This document shows positions 36,960 through 45,793 of a stretch of 64,000 nucleotides of DNA, in pieces (the first letter of the stretch is position 1; every line of letters begins with the position of its first letter). The stretch lies in assembly GCF_028551275.1 (NCBI RefSeq), contig NZ_CP117025.1, positions 1,297,501-1,361,500 of the forward strand, given 5' to 3'. The stretch comes from Sphingomonas hankookensis (GTDB lineage: Bacteria > Pseudomonadota > Alphaproteobacteria > Sphingomonadales > Sphingomonadaceae). Below the pieces are notes generated by a model. It searched no databases and was not told the origin of the DNA. It worked only from the letters and a program-made list of their open reading frames with translations. The position numbers were made by a program, and so were the translations under genes.

Positions 36960-38270
36960 ATGAGCTTCCCCTGGGCCAAGCATTACGAACCGAAGCAGCC
37001 GCTGATGCGCTGGCTGGACGAGAAGCTGCCGCTTCCCCGTCTGGTCTATAATGCGGTCGGCGCCGGCTATCCGGTGCCGCGCAACCTCAACTATTTCTGG
37101 AACTTCGGCGTGCTCGCCGGCGCGGCGCTGGCGGTGCAGATCATCACCGGCATCGTGCTGGCGATGCATTATGCGGCGAACGGCGCGGTCGCGTTCGATT
37201 CAATCGAACGCATCATGCGCGACGTGCCGTCGGGCTGGTTCATCCGTTATGCCCACGCCAACGGCGCGTCGATGTTCTTCATCGTGGTGTACACGCACAT
37301 CGCGCGCGGCATCTATTACGGGTCGTACAAGGCGCCGCGCGAGATGGTGTGGCTGCTGGGCGTCGTCATCTTCCTGCTGATGATGGCAACCGCGTTCATG
37401 GGCTATGTGCTCCCCTGGGGGCAGATGAGCTTCTGGGGGGCGCAGGTCATCACCGGCTTCTTCTCGGCGATACCGGGGGTGGGCGAGACGATCCGCGTGT
37501 GGCTGCTGGGCGGCTATGCGCCGGACAATGCCGCGCTCAACCGCTTCTTCTCGCTCCACTATCTGCTGCCGTTCGTGATCGCCGGCGTCATCGTCCTGCA
37601 CATCTGGGCGTTGCATATCCCCGGCTCGAACAACCCCACCGGCGTTGAGGTGAAGGGGCCGCAGGATACCGTGCCCTTCCACCCCTATTACACCGCCAAG
37701 GACGGCGCGGGGCTGGGCGTGTTCCTGCTGGTGTTCGCCGCGCTGATCTTCTTCGCGCCGAACCTGCTGGGGCATCCGGACAATTACATTCCGGCCAACC
37801 CGCTCTCCACGCCGGCGCATATCGTGCCCGAATGGTATTTCCTGCCCTTCTACGCGATCCTGAAGGCGTTCACCGTCGACTTCATCTTCCCGGCGAAGCT
37901 GTGGGGCGTGCTGGCGATGTTCGGCTCGATCCTGCTGCTGTTCTTCCTGCCGTGGCTGGACAAGTCGCCGGTCAAGTCGGCCAATTATCGCCCGACCTAC
38001 CGCATCTTCCTGATCGTGCTGCTCGTCGACGTGCTGGTGCTCGGCTATCTGGGCGGGGCGGAAGCGACGCCGACCACGGTGCTGCTCAGCCAGATCGCCG
38101 CGGGATATTATTTCGCGCACTTCCTGGTCGTGCTGCCGATCGTGTCGGCGATGGAGCGTCCGCGTCCCTTGCCCAATTCGATCACCGAAGCGGTGCTGAA
38201 GGGCGAGGGCGGCACGTCGCCCGCGCAGACCGCCGCCCATGGTCACGCCACCCCGGCCGCGGCCGAGTAA
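36960..38270 (+). CDS. petB: cytochrome b of the bc1 complex
   Basis: 436-residue membrane subunit carrying two b hemes. N-terminal part: [32 protein letters not shown] and [19 protein letters not shown] (quinol-oxidation region). The [13 protein letters not shown] motif, containing the PEWY sequence, is in the second half, followed by C-terminal helices and an Ala/His-rich tail. Eight transmembrane helices are expected. It starts 11 bases after petA with GAGGAGAG in front. Confidence 0.97.
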   Translation: MSFPWAKHYEPKQPLMRWLDEKLPLPRLVYNAVGAGYPVPRNLNYFWNFGVLAGAALAVQIITGIVLAMHYAANGAVAFDSIERIMRDVPSGWFIRYAHANGASMFFIVVYTHIARGIYYGSYKAPREMVWLLGVVIFLLMMATAFMGYVLPWGQMSFWGAQVITGFFSAIPGVGETIRVWLLGGYAPDNAALNRFFSLHYLLPFVIAGVIVLHIWALHIPGSNNPTGVEVKGPQDTVPFHPYYTAKDGAGLGVFLLVFAALIFFAPNLLGHPDNYIPANPLSTPAHIVPEWYFLPFYAILKAFTVDFIFPAKLWGVLAMFGSILLLFFLPWLDKSPVKSANYRPTYRIFLIVLLVDVLVLGYLGGAEATPTTVLLSQIAAGYYFAHFLVVLPIVSAMERPRPLPNSITEAVLKGEGGTSPAQTAAHGHATPAAAE

Positions 38271-38280
38271 GGGAACAACG

Positions 38281-39147
38281 ATGCTCTCCTTCGCTTCCCG
38301 CTTTCTCGGACGCAACCTGAACCTCGTCGTCGGCGCAGGTTTCCTGTTCGCGCTGCTGCTCGGCATCTTCTCGACCGTCAGTGGCATGATCCATGACGAG
38401 CCGGTCCACTCGGCCGAACACGAGTTCCACCTGAAGCCACGCGATGCCGGGCTGCAATCGGCGGGCCTGTTCGGCACGTTCGACAAGCAGCAGCTGCAGC
38501 GCGGGTTCCAGGTCTACAAGGAAGTCTGTTCGGCCTGCCACTCGATCCGGCTGGTGTCGTTCCGCGATCTGGAACAGCTCGGCTATGACGAGGGCCAGGT
38601 AAAGACGATCGCCACCGACTGGCAGATCGAACAGCCGAGCGTGAACCCGGAAACGGGTGAACCAGCGACGCGCAAGAACCTGCCGTCCGACCGCTTCCCG
38701 CTAGTCTTCGCCAACGACGTCGCCGCGCGTGCCGCCAACAACAATGCGGTGCCGCCCGACCTGTCGCTGATGACCAAGGCGCGCCACGACGGGTCGGACT
38801 ATGTCTATTCGCTGCTGACCGGCTATGGCCCGCAGCCGGCGGAACTGCTCAAGAAGTTCCCCGATGCGAAGACGCCCGCGGGGCTGCACTTCAACCGTTA
38901 TTTCGCCACGCTCAACCTCGCGATGGCGCCGCCGCTGACCGGGACCGATCAGGTCCAGTATCAGGACGGCACCCGTGCGACGGTGGACCAGATGGCGAAG
39001 GACGTGTCGGCGTTCCTGACCTGGACCGCCGAGCCGAACCTCGAAACGCGCCATGCGGCCGGGGCGGCGGTGGTGATCTTCCTGCTGATCTTCACCGCGC
39101 TGGCCTTTGGTGCCTATCGCAACATCTGGCGGGACATGAAGCATTGA
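38281..39147 (+). CDS. petC: cytochrome c1
   Basis: 288-residue heme c subunit of the bc1 complex. The heme motif CSACH (V-C-S-A-C-H-S) lies near residue 80, after an N-terminal membrane segment. PPDLSLMTKARHDGSDYVYSLL and the axial Met region NLAMAPPLTG follow, and a C-terminal anchor (AGAAVVIFLLIFTALAFGAYRNIW). ATG 38281 follows GGGAACAAC; the earlier in-frame ATG lies inside petB. Ten bases after petB; its stop overlaps the apt start. Confidence 0.96.
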   Translation: MLSFASRFLGRNLNLVVGAGFLFALLLGIFSTVSGMIHDEPVHSAEHEFHLKPRDAGLQSAGLFGTFDKQQLQRGFQVYKEVCSACHSIRLVSFRDLEQLGYDEGQVKTIATDWQIEQPSVNPETGEPATRKNLPSDRFPLVFANDVAARAANNNAVPPDLSLMTKARHDGSDYVYSLLTGYGPQPAELLKKFPDAKTPAGLHFNRYFATLNLAMAPPLTGTDQVQYQDGTRATVDQMAKDVSAFLTWTAEPNLETRHAAGAAVVIFLLIFTALAFGAYRNIWRDMKH

Positions 39148-39695
39148 TCGGGACGGATGGCGTCGGACGGCATGAGATCGCCCGACGCATCCGGACCATC
39201 GCCGACTTTCCGAAGCCCGGCATCCAGTTTCGCGACATTACGACGCTGATCCTCGACCCTGAGGGGTTGCGGTTGGCGGTCGACGGGATGGTCGGTGCCG
39301 TCCAGGGCCCGATCGATCTGGTCGCGGGGATCGAGGCGCGCGGGTTCGTGTTCGCTCCCGCCGTGGCGCTGGCGCTGGGGGCCGGCGTGGTACTGATCCG
39401 CAAGGACGGCAAATTGCCCGGCGCGACCATCGCCGAGGATTATGCGCTGGAATATGGCACCGACCGGATCGCGATCCACGCCGATGCCTGCACACCGGGG
39501 GCACGCGTGCTGCTGGTCGATGACCTGATCGCGACCGGCGGGACGGCGCGGGCGGCGGTGCGGTTGCTGCGCAAGGCGAGCGCTACGGTCGAGCAGGCCT
39601 GTTTCGCGATCGACCTGCCCGATCTGGGCGGGGCGGATGCGTTGCGGGCGGATGGTATCACGGTTTCGGCGCTGGTGGCGTTTCCCGGGCATTGA
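39144..39695 (+). CDS. apt: adenine phosphoribosyltransferase
   Basis: 183-residue purine-salvage enzyme making AMP from adenine and PRPP. FPKPGIQFRDITTLILDP near the start and the PRPP loop VLLVDDLIATGGTARAA are diagnostic. No ATG lies in the right place: the start is TTG 39144, which overlaps the petC stop by four bases (TTGA). So apt is translationally coupled to the bc1 operon. A palindromic repeat pair follows and may terminate the transcript. Confidence 0.94.
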   Translation: MIGTDGVGRHEIARRIRTIADFPKPGIQFRDITTLILDPEGLRLAVDGMVGAVQGPIDLVAGIEARGFVFAPAVALALGAGVVLIRKDGKLPGATIAEDYALEYGTDRIAIHADACTPGARVLLVDDLIATGGTARAAVRLLRKASATVEQACFAIDLPDLGGADALRADGITVSALVAFPGH

Positions 39696-39722
39696 GGCTG
39701 GGGCCGGTCGTTAGGTCTTGTT

Positions 39723-39807
39723 CGTCACCCCGGACGTGATCCGGGGTCCCGCTGTTTCACCGGCGTTCGAAGAAGAAGCGGGACCCCGGATCAAGTCCGG
39801 GGTGACG
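39723..39807. repeat. paired palindromic repeat (CGTCACCCCGGA type)
   Basis: Inverted arms at 39723-39752 and 39778-39807 (CGTCACCCCGGACGTG... and ...AAGTCCGGGGTGACG). Each is a hairpin and together they form one long dyad. It follows apt. The rest of the 373-base gap up to 40068 shows no gene or promoter I can name. Confidence 0.82.
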
Positions 39808-40068
39808 GTTTGAGCTATGTCGCCTCAGATCAGAGCGGACTGGGCAGTGGGCGATCCTGCGTGCTCGGACCGTCGGCAGCAGCAGCGCAGTGCCGAAAGC
39901 CTTCCATTCCTCATAACGCCCCGCATTCCCTCCCAAATCCCGGACAGCCGCCGTTCAGGCCGCGACAGGCACGGTGCCCATCGGACAGGAACCGGCGATC
40001 CGTGCCGACCGTTGGATTCCATCATCATCGGCGCCGAGGCCACGCCCGTCGCCTGCGGGAGCAATCGG

Positions 40069-40854
40069 ATGTTGCAGCGGCTGCGCGCGATCGTGCTGAC
40101 CTTGGCGGCGGGGGCGGGCGTTTCCGCCTGTGCCTATGGCGATTTCGGCTATGGCGGGGTGGGGGTCGGCTATGGCTCGCCCGGCTATTATGGCGGCGGC
40201 TATGGCGGATATTATGACGGCTATGCCGGCGGATTCGGCGATCCCTATTGGGGGTGGTTCGGCGACTATTATTATCCGGGCACCGGCTACTACGTCTATG
40301 ACCGCTATCGCCGGCCGTTCCGATGGAACGATCGCCAGCGCTATTACTGGCAGCAGCGGCGCGGGGCATGGCGCGGCGGCTGGGGCGACGGGCGTCCGCG
40401 TTGGGACGGCTGGGATCGGCCGGGCTGGAACGGGCAGCGGCCCGGCTTCGACAATCGTCCCGGCTTCCAGCATGTCCCGCGTGGCAGCAGCCAGTCGCCG
40501 ATTCCCGGACGTCCGGATGGGTGGCGCGGCAACCGTCGGCCGGGGTTCGACGGGCGTCCGGGCTTCCAGAACGTGCCGCGCGGCAGCAGCCAGTCGCCGC
40601 TACCCGACCGGCCGGGCGGCTGGCGCGACCGGCCCGATGCCGGGCAGGATCGCCGGCCCGGCTTTGACGGTCGCCCCGGCTTTCGCAACGTACCGCGTGG
40701 CAGCAGCCAGTCGGCCTTTCCGGGCCGCGCGGAGCGACCCGCGGCGGGTGCGGTGCGCGGCTTCGATCGGCCCGAGGGCGTCCGGCCCGGCGGCGGACGC
40801 TTTCGCGGGCCCGAAGGTCGCGGACCGGGACGGCGTTCGCCCCGTCCGCAATAA
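40069..40854 (+). CDS. Gly/Tyr- and RPGF-repeat lipoprotein
   Basis: 261-residue secreted protein. ATG 40069 has CGGGAG upstream; the longer open frame before it is non-coding. Residues 1-19 end in a lipobox (GAGVSAC). A Gly/Tyr-rich stretch (GYGSPGYYGGGYGG, YWGWFGDYYYPGTGYY) covers about 25-70, then YDRYRRPFRWNDRQRYYWQQ. From about residue 120 three imperfect copies of a ~33-residue unit follow, with core RPGFxxVPRGSSQSxxPxR. No enzymatic motif. The overall look is of an outer-surface or cell-wall-associated structural protein; function is unknown. Confidence 0.75.
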   Translation: MLQRLRAIVLTLAAGAGVSACAYGDFGYGGVGVGYGSPGYYGGGYGGYYDGYAGGFGDPYWGWFGDYYYPGTGYYVYDRYRRPFRWNDRQRYYWQQRRGAWRGGWGDGRPRWDGWDRPGWNGQRPGFDNRPGFQHVPRGSSQSPIPGRPDGWRGNRRPGFDGRPGFQNVPRGSSQSPLPDRPGGWRDRPDAGQDRRPGFDGRPGFRNVPRGSSQSAFPGRAERPAAGAVRGFDRPEGVRPGGGRFRGPEGRGPGRRSPRPQ

Positions 40855-40858
40855 TCGG

Positions 40859-41317
40859 TCAGCCGGCAGATTGGGCGGCGCGCGTCGCGATCAGGGCCTG
40901 TGAGATGAACGTCATCACGACCTGATCGTCCTGGTTGCGCACCGTCACCCGGCTGGCGACGCTGCCCATCTCCGGGCGGCTGGAGGAGGGGCGGGTGGTC
41001 AGCACCTCGGTTTCGCAGCTGAGCGTGTCGCCGGGATAGACCGGGCGCCGCCAGCGCAGTTCGTCGATCCCGGCGGCACCCAGGCTGGCGACCGGATCGA
41101 CCTTCCACTGTTCGACCAGCATCGCCATGGTCATGGCGCAGCTGTGCCAGCCGCTGGCGGCCAGTCGTCCGAAATGGGTCTGTGCCGCCGCTTCGTCGGA
41201 AAGGTGAAAGGGCTGCGGATCATATTGGCGGGCGAAGTCGATCACCGCCCCCCGCGTGACGGGGTAGGAACCGAAGCGGGCGGTATCGCCGACGGCGATG
41301 TCTTCGAAATAGCGCAT
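40859..41317 (-). CDS. MaoC-family dehydratase (hot-dog fold)
   Basis: 152-residue protein with a MaoC/R-specific enoyl hydratase fold: FEDIAVGDTARFGSYPVTR at the start, FARQYDPQPFHLSDEAAAQTHFG (the D-x4-H hydratase motif), SGWHSCAMTMAML, then VYPGDTLSCETEVL and VRNQDDQVVMTFISQALI. Probably hydrates or binds an acyl-CoA; the natural substrate is unknown. It is convergent, five bases apart, with the repeat lipoprotein and 39 bases downstream of the phosphodiesterase gene. Confidence 0.88.
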   Translation of the reverse strand: MRYFEDIAVGDTARFGSYPVTRGAVIDFARQYDPQPFHLSDEAAAQTHFGRLAASGWHSCAMTMAMLVEQWKVDPVASLGAAGIDELRWRRPVYPGDTLSCETEVLTTRPSSSRPEMGSVASRVTVRNQDDQVVMTFISQALIATRAAQSAG

Positions 41318-41356
41318 GGCACCAGTTTCAACGCGAAACCAGTCGCCGGCAAGCCC

Positions 41357-42619
41357 CTACCGCAATGCCGCCGATCCGATTCCCGCATCACCATCGAGCG
41401 TCGGGTCGGGGGCGATGCCCAGCACCTGGCGCAGCAAAGGATGGATCGCGGTGTTGCGGAAGGGGGGCAGCTTGACGCCGGAGCGAAAGGCCGGGCCGCC
41501 GGCCACGAACAGGGCCTGCATATCGGGCGCGGCATCGTCATAGCCATGCGCGCCGCCCTTTACGGGACGCGTCGGGGTCGTCGGGGCGATCGTCCAGCCG
41601 ATGTCGGCGAGGCACAGGAACGACGCGACACGGGGGTTGGTGCCGTAGCGCAGTCGCGCCGGAATCGCCGCCTTGGGCCAGCATTGCATATGCGGGTGCG
41701 GGTGCGACAGCGCGGTCGCCAGCGCGCCTTCCTGTCCGGGCAGCGGTTCGATCGCGGCATAGGGGCCAGTTTCGATCAGGCGATAGCTGCCGGCCGGTGC
41801 GATCCGGTCGAAGGGGATCACCCGGCTGGTATCGATCGCCGCCATGCCGTGATCGGCGACGACGATCAGGTTCGCCGGCTGGCCCAGCGCAGCCAGTTCG
41901 CGCTGCAGCCGGCCGATCTGCGCGTCGACGGCATGCATCGCCGCATCGGTTTCGGGCGCACCGGGGCCATGGTCGTGCCCGGCGACGTCGACATCGTCGA
42001 AATAGAGGGTGACGAAGCGCGGACGGGTTGCCGCCGGGCGGCGGAGCCAGTCGACCACCGCATCGACGCGCTGCCCGGCGTTGATCGCCGGATTGAACGC
42101 CTGCCAGTCCGAGGCGAAGGCGCCGCCGGCATAGACGCCATGATCGGGCTTGCCGCTGCCGCCCCACGCGACCTCGCTGCCCGGCCAGAACATCGTCGCG
42201 CTGCGGATGCCGGCCTGTTCCGCCGCGATCCAGATCGGCCTGGCGGCGTTCCACCAGAAGGGGTCGGTGGACTCCATGGTGAACTGCTCGCCCGGACGGC
42301 GGGGGTCTTCCATCTTGTTGCCGACGATTCCGCTCTTGTCGGGGCGGACGCCGGTGGCGATCGTCCAGAAATTGGGGAAGGTCTTGGTCGGGAAGGACGG
42401 CTGCATCGACGCCGACACGCCGCCTGCCGCCAGTGCCGACAAATTGGGCGCGATGGTCGGGGTCAGATAGTCGGGCCGCGCACCGTCGACGCCGATCAGG
42501 ATCGTGACCGGCGTGCGGGCCTCCGCGACGGGAGCAGCAGGTGCGGCAGCGACCGGCGCGCGCGGGGTGGCGCACCCGCCCGACAGGGCGAGTGCGGCGA
42601 ACAGGGTCGGGATACGCAT
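41357..42619 (-). CDS. NPP-type ectonucleotide pyrophosphatase/phosphodiesterase
   Basis: 420-residue exported enzyme of the alkaline-phosphatase superfamily. The N-terminus ends in a lipobox (ALSGGC). Metal and nucleophile residues are recognisable: Asp45 in ILIGVDGARPDYL, the nucleophile block PSFPTKTFPNFW at 74-85, FDDVDVAGHDHGPGAPE, VVADHGMAA and a late GGAHGYDDAAPDMQALF. This order matches bacterial nucleotide pyrophosphatase/phosphodiesterases, which hydrolyse nucleotide or other phosphodiesters outside the cytoplasm. Substrate unknown. Confidence 0.88.
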   Translation of the reverse strand: MRIPTLFAALALSGGCATPRAPVAAAPAAPVAEARTPVTILIGVDGARPDYLTPTIAPNLSALAAGGVSASMQPSFPTKTFPNFWTIATGVRPDKSGIVGNKMEDPRRPGEQFTMESTDPFWWNAARPIWIAAEQAGIRSATMFWPGSEVAWGGSGKPDHGVYAGGAFASDWQAFNPAINAGQRVDAVVDWLRRPAATRPRFVTLYFDDVDVAGHDHGPGAPETDAAMHAVDAQIGRLQRELAALGQPANLIVVADHGMAAIDTSRVIPFDRIAPAGSYRLIETGPYAAIEPLPGQEGALATALSHPHPHMQCWPKAAIPARLRYGTNPRVASFLCLADIGWTIAPTTPTRPVKGGAHGYDDAAPDMQALFVAGGPAFRSGVKLPPFRNTAIHPLLRQVLGIAPDPTLDGDAGIGSAALR

Positions 42620-42662
42620 CGCGACGACTGCTAACGCGTTAAGATGACGGCGCTATGAACGG

Positions 42663-43763
42663 TCAGACGTTGAAGCGGAACAGCATCACGTCGCCGTCCT
42701 GCACGACATATTCCTTGCCCTCCGCCCGCAGCTTGCCTGCGTCGCGCGCGCCGCTTTCACCCTTGCAGGCGACATAATCGGCATAGGCGATGGTTTCGGC
42801 CCGGATGAAGCCGCGTTCGAAATCGCTGTGGATCTCGCCCGCCGCCTGCGGGGCCTTGGCACCGACCGACACGGTCCAGGCGCGCGCTTCCTTGGGGCCG
42901 ACGGTGAAGAAGGTCAGCAGCTGGAGCAGCGAATAGCCGGCGCGGATCACGCGGGCGAGGCCGGTTTCCTTGAGCCCCAGGTCGGACAGGAATTCGGCGC
43001 GGTCGGCCGGTTCCATCGTGGCGATCTCCGCCTCGATTGCCGCCGACACGACGACCGCCTGAGCGCCCTCTGCCTTCGCCTTTTCGAAGACCTTGGCCGA
43101 CAGGTCGTTGCCCTCGGCGGCGTCCTCTTCGTTGACGTTGCAGACATAGAGGACCGGCTTGGCGGTCAGCAGCTGCGCCTGGGCGAAGAGGCGTTCCTCC
43201 TCCTCGTCCTTGATCTCGGTCAGGCGCGCGGGCTTGCCATCGCGCAGCAGGTCGAGCGCACGGCCGAGCACGGCGGCGGCGACCTTCGCTTCCTTGTCGC
43301 CCTGCTGCCCCTTCTTGGTCAGGTTGGGCACGCGCTTTTCGAGGCTTTCGAGGTCGGAGAGCATCAGCTCGGTCTCGACCGTGTCGGCGTCGGCGATCGG
43401 ATCGACCCGGTCGTCGACATGCTGGATGTCGTCATTCTCGAAGCAGCGCAGGACGTGGACGATCGCGTCCACCTCGCGGATATTGCCGAGGAACTGGTTG
43501 CCGAGCCCTTCGCCCTTCGACGCGCCGCGCACCAGGCCGGCGATGTCGACAAAGGCGAGCTGCGTCTCGATCTTCTTGGCCGAACCGGCGATCTCGGCCA
43601 GCTGGTCGAGCCGGGGATCGGGGACCGCGACGTTACCGACATTCGGTTCGATCGTGCAGAAGGGATAGTTGGCCGCCTGTGCCGCCTGAGTCTGCGTCAG
43701 CGCGTTGAACAGGGTGGACTTGCCGACATTCGGCAGCCCGACGATACCGCAGCGAAAACCCAC
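42663..43763 (-). CDS. ychF: ribosome-binding ATPase YchF (OLA1)
   Basis: 366-residue P-loop protein of the Obg-related family that prefers ATP. G1 loop GLPNVGKSTLFNAL, then NYPFCTIEPNVG, DIAGLVRGASKGEGLGNQFL, and YVCNVNEED in place of the GTP-specifying NKxD. The C-terminal TGS domain includes LLQLLTFFTVGPKEARAW and EIHSDFERGFIRAETIAY. The GTG start at 43763 has GGGA nine bases upstream. Usually found next to pth; here other genes and repeats separate them. Confidence 0.95.
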   Translation of the reverse strand: MGFRCGIVGLPNVGKSTLFNALTQTQAAQAANYPFCTIEPNVGNVAVPDPRLDQLAEIAGSAKKIETQLAFVDIAGLVRGASKGEGLGNQFLGNIREVDAIVHVLRCFENDDIQHVDDRVDPIADADTVETELMLSDLESLEKRVPNLTKKGQQGDKEAKVAAAVLGRALDLLRDGKPARLTEIKDEEEERLFAQAQLLTAKPVLYVCNVNEEDAAEGNDLSAKVFEKAKAEGAQAVVVSAAIEAEIATMEPADRAEFLSDLGLKETGLARVIRAGYSLLQLLTFFTVGPKEARAWTVSVGAKAPQAAGEIHSDFERGFIRAETIAYADYVACKGESGARDAGKLRAEGKEYVVQDGDVMLFRFNV

Positions 43764-43828
43764 GTGATGCTATCCCGGAGACGATGGAAAGCCTGCGCCT
43801 TAGCGGGTGGCGACCAGCTTTGCAAAAG

Positions 43829-44413
43829 CTACCACCGATAGTTGAAGCTGACGCTGATCCGTTCGCCCTTGCCGGCGTGCGGCATGACCTCGTGCCGCAG
43901 CCAGCTTTCCCACAATAGCAGCGTGCCGGGTTCGGGCGCGACGGTTTCGAACGTGCCGGGGCGGGTGGGGGCGGCCATCAGCATGGGAAGGCGGGGGTCC
44001 TCGAACCGAATGCCGCCCGCGCCTTCGGGAACGGCGACATAGACGGTGCCCGACACGACGCTGTGCGGGTGGAGGTGGCCCGAATGGCCGCCGCCGGGCT
44101 TCAGCAGGTTCACCCACAGGCTGTCGAGCTTCAGCTTGCGGCCCGCCAGTTCCATGCCGCAGGCGGCGGCGAATTTGGCGACATGGCGGTCGAGCACGCG
44201 CTTCAGGTCGGCGAAGACCGGATCGCGGAGCGGCAGGTCGTTCAGGGAGGCGTAGGAGGTATAGCCGCGATAGCCATGCTCCTTCGACCAGCGGCGCCCG
44301 GCCATGTCCTCCTCCGCCAGCGCGCGGACCGAGGCGTCGAGATCGTCGACCAGCGCGGCGTCGGCGAGGCTGGCTTCGTAGAGATGGGTCGGGAAGAGGG
44401 TGCGGACGGTCAT
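43829..44413 (-). CDS. putative 2OG-Fe(II) oxygenase (TIGR02466-like)
   Basis: 194-residue protein that looks like a prolyl-hydroxylase-type oxygenase. VRTLFPTHLYEASL opens it; the double-stranded beta-helix contains SLWVNLLKPGGGHSGHLHPHSVVSGTVYV (likely first iron ligands), FEDPRLPM, and PGTLLLWESWLRHEVMPH followed by RISVSFNYRW (distal His and the 2-oxoglutarate-binding Arg). This pattern is that of a family found in alphaproteobacteria and phages. The target is unknown. It lies 65 bases after ychF on the same strand and 38 bases before the esterase remnant. Confidence 0.8.
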   Translation of the reverse strand: MTVRTLFPTHLYEASLADAALVDDLDASVRALAEEDMAGRRWSKEHGYRGYTSYASLNDLPLRDPVFADLKRVLDRHVAKFAAACGMELAGRKLKLDSLWVNLLKPGGGHSGHLHPHSVVSGTVYVAVPEGAGGIRFEDPRLPMLMAAPTRPGTFETVAPEPGTLLLWESWLRHEVMPHAGKGERISVSFNYRW

Positions 44414-44451
44414 GGCGGCGGCTTGGCGGATCGGTGGCGTTTTGGGAAGGG

Positions 44452-45356
44452 TCAGCGGCGATGCTGCGACAGGAACGCCCAGAGCGCGTCGTTGTCGACG
44501 ACCCAGCTATGCCCGCCGCCGACGGTGATGCGGCCGGCGACATCGGCACCGTCGCGGCAGCCGGTATAGCGTTCCTCATAGACTTTCGGCGCGACCCAGC
44601 GGGTGGTGGGGGCGGCGGTGCAGCCGTTGAGCGTCGCCCAGCGCATCTCGGCGGCGTGCATGGTGTAGGACCAATATTTGGCGCCGCCGCCCTGGATCGG
44701 GTTGGTGGTGTCGGCATCGCCGGCGAAGGCGATGACCGGCAGCGGGCGCGACGGGCGACAGGTCGCGGGATCGGGGTGGGTGGGATCGCTGGCCAGCGGA
44801 TTGCCCGCGCGCAGGCCGACGACCGGGGCGATGGCGGCAAAGCGGTCGGCGGCGACGCAGCCGAGCCACGAGGTCATTCGCCCGCCCCCGACAGGCCGGT
44901 GGCATAGACGCGGGCGGGATCGGCGCAGCCCGCCTTGGCCAGCTGGTCGATCAGCGCGCCGATGAACTTCACGTCGTCGGGGGCGTCGGGGCCGGGGATG
45001 GTGCCGGCGACGGTGGGAACGCCAGGAATGTTCCAGACGAAGCCCTGGTCATGGGGGATGCCGGCATCGGGCGCGGCGACGATGAAGCCGTGCTTGTCCG
45101 CTGCCTCGGCTAGGTTCGAGTCGCGCAGCATCGCCGCGCCGGTGCCGCCGCTGCCGTGGAGCAGGATGACGAGCGGTGCCGGCCGCGCCGGATCGAAGCC
45201 CGGCGGCAGGTGGAGCAGCACCGAGCGCATGCCGTCGTTGATCGTGATCCGTTGCGACTGGTTCGCAGGACCGGCGGTGCAGCGCGGCGCGGCCAGTGCG
45301 GCGGTGCCGGTCAGCAGCAGGAACAGGAAGGCGAGCAGTTGCAAGGGTTTGGCCAT
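44452..45356 (-). pseudogene. PHB-depolymerase-like esterase, frameshifted in a G run
   Basis: Two overlapping reading frames together encode one alpha/beta-hydrolase of the Esterase_PHB/LpqC type. The first (45356-44874, 160 residues) has a signal peptide (LLAFLFLLLTGTAALA), LVILLHGSGGTGAAM and stops at YATGLSGAGE. The second (44877-44452, 141 residues) continues MTSWLGCVAADRFAAIAPVVG, with ITVGGGHSWVVDN for the catalytic His. Homologues read GxSxGGRMTSW here, so one G is missing from the run of five G at the nucleophile elbow; adding it back gives a single 301-residue protein. It could be a true pseudogene, a phase-variable or slippage site, or a sequencing error. AGGAAG precedes ATG 45356. 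Confidence 0.8.
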
Positions 45357-45401
45357 GGAATGCTTCCTATCGGGCAGGGGCGGCGCGGCGCAAGGCGTGG
45401 C

Positions 45402-45489
45402 CAAAGTTCACTAAGTTCACACTAGTGGCGTGTTCGCGGGGTCGTCGGTTCGGTAGTACGGATGGGGCAAAGTTCACTAAGTTCACACT
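45402..45489. repeat. 22-base direct repeat, two copies, with internal AAGTTCACT repeat
   Basis: The same 22 bases, containing AAGTTCACTAAGTTCAC, occur at 45402-45423 and 45468-45489 (period 66). Within each copy the block AAGTTCAC is itself tandemly doubled. They lie in the 437-base gap between the esterase remnant and the AraC gene, upstream of the esterase start. No gene is seen in the gap. A regulatory or integration-type role is possible but not shown. Confidence 0.8.
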
Positions 45490-45630
45490 CGCACGATAGT
45501 TTGCGTTGCGTTCGATCCGGTGCGTGGCGGTACGCGGGACATGGCTTGGACCGGGCGAGCATGACGATGGCGGAGGGCGTAGGAAAGCCAGTTTTCTTGC
45601 CCGCGAACATCTGAAGCATTCCCCTGTTAC

Positions 45631-45714
45631 GTACCCCCGCGCAGGCGGGGGTCCAGGGCGACACACGCAACCCGTCGTTTTGCTTGGCTCTGGACCCCCG
45701 CCCGCGCGGGGTAC
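45631..45714. repeat. paired palindromic repeat, family GTAC-CCCCGC, copy 2
   Basis: Inverted arms 45631-45655 and 45691-45714. The left arm is identical over 25 bases to that at 20172; the right arm differs by a small change (GCCCGCGCGGGG). The spacer differs from that of copy 1. Located between the direct repeats and the AraC gene stop at 45794. Confidence 0.85.
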
Positions 45715-45793
45715 GGCAGGCTTCTGTCGTCGACCGCGACTTTCAAAGAGGCATCCGCAAGCGGGAGTAGCTGTTCCCGCCTTTTTGGACCGC

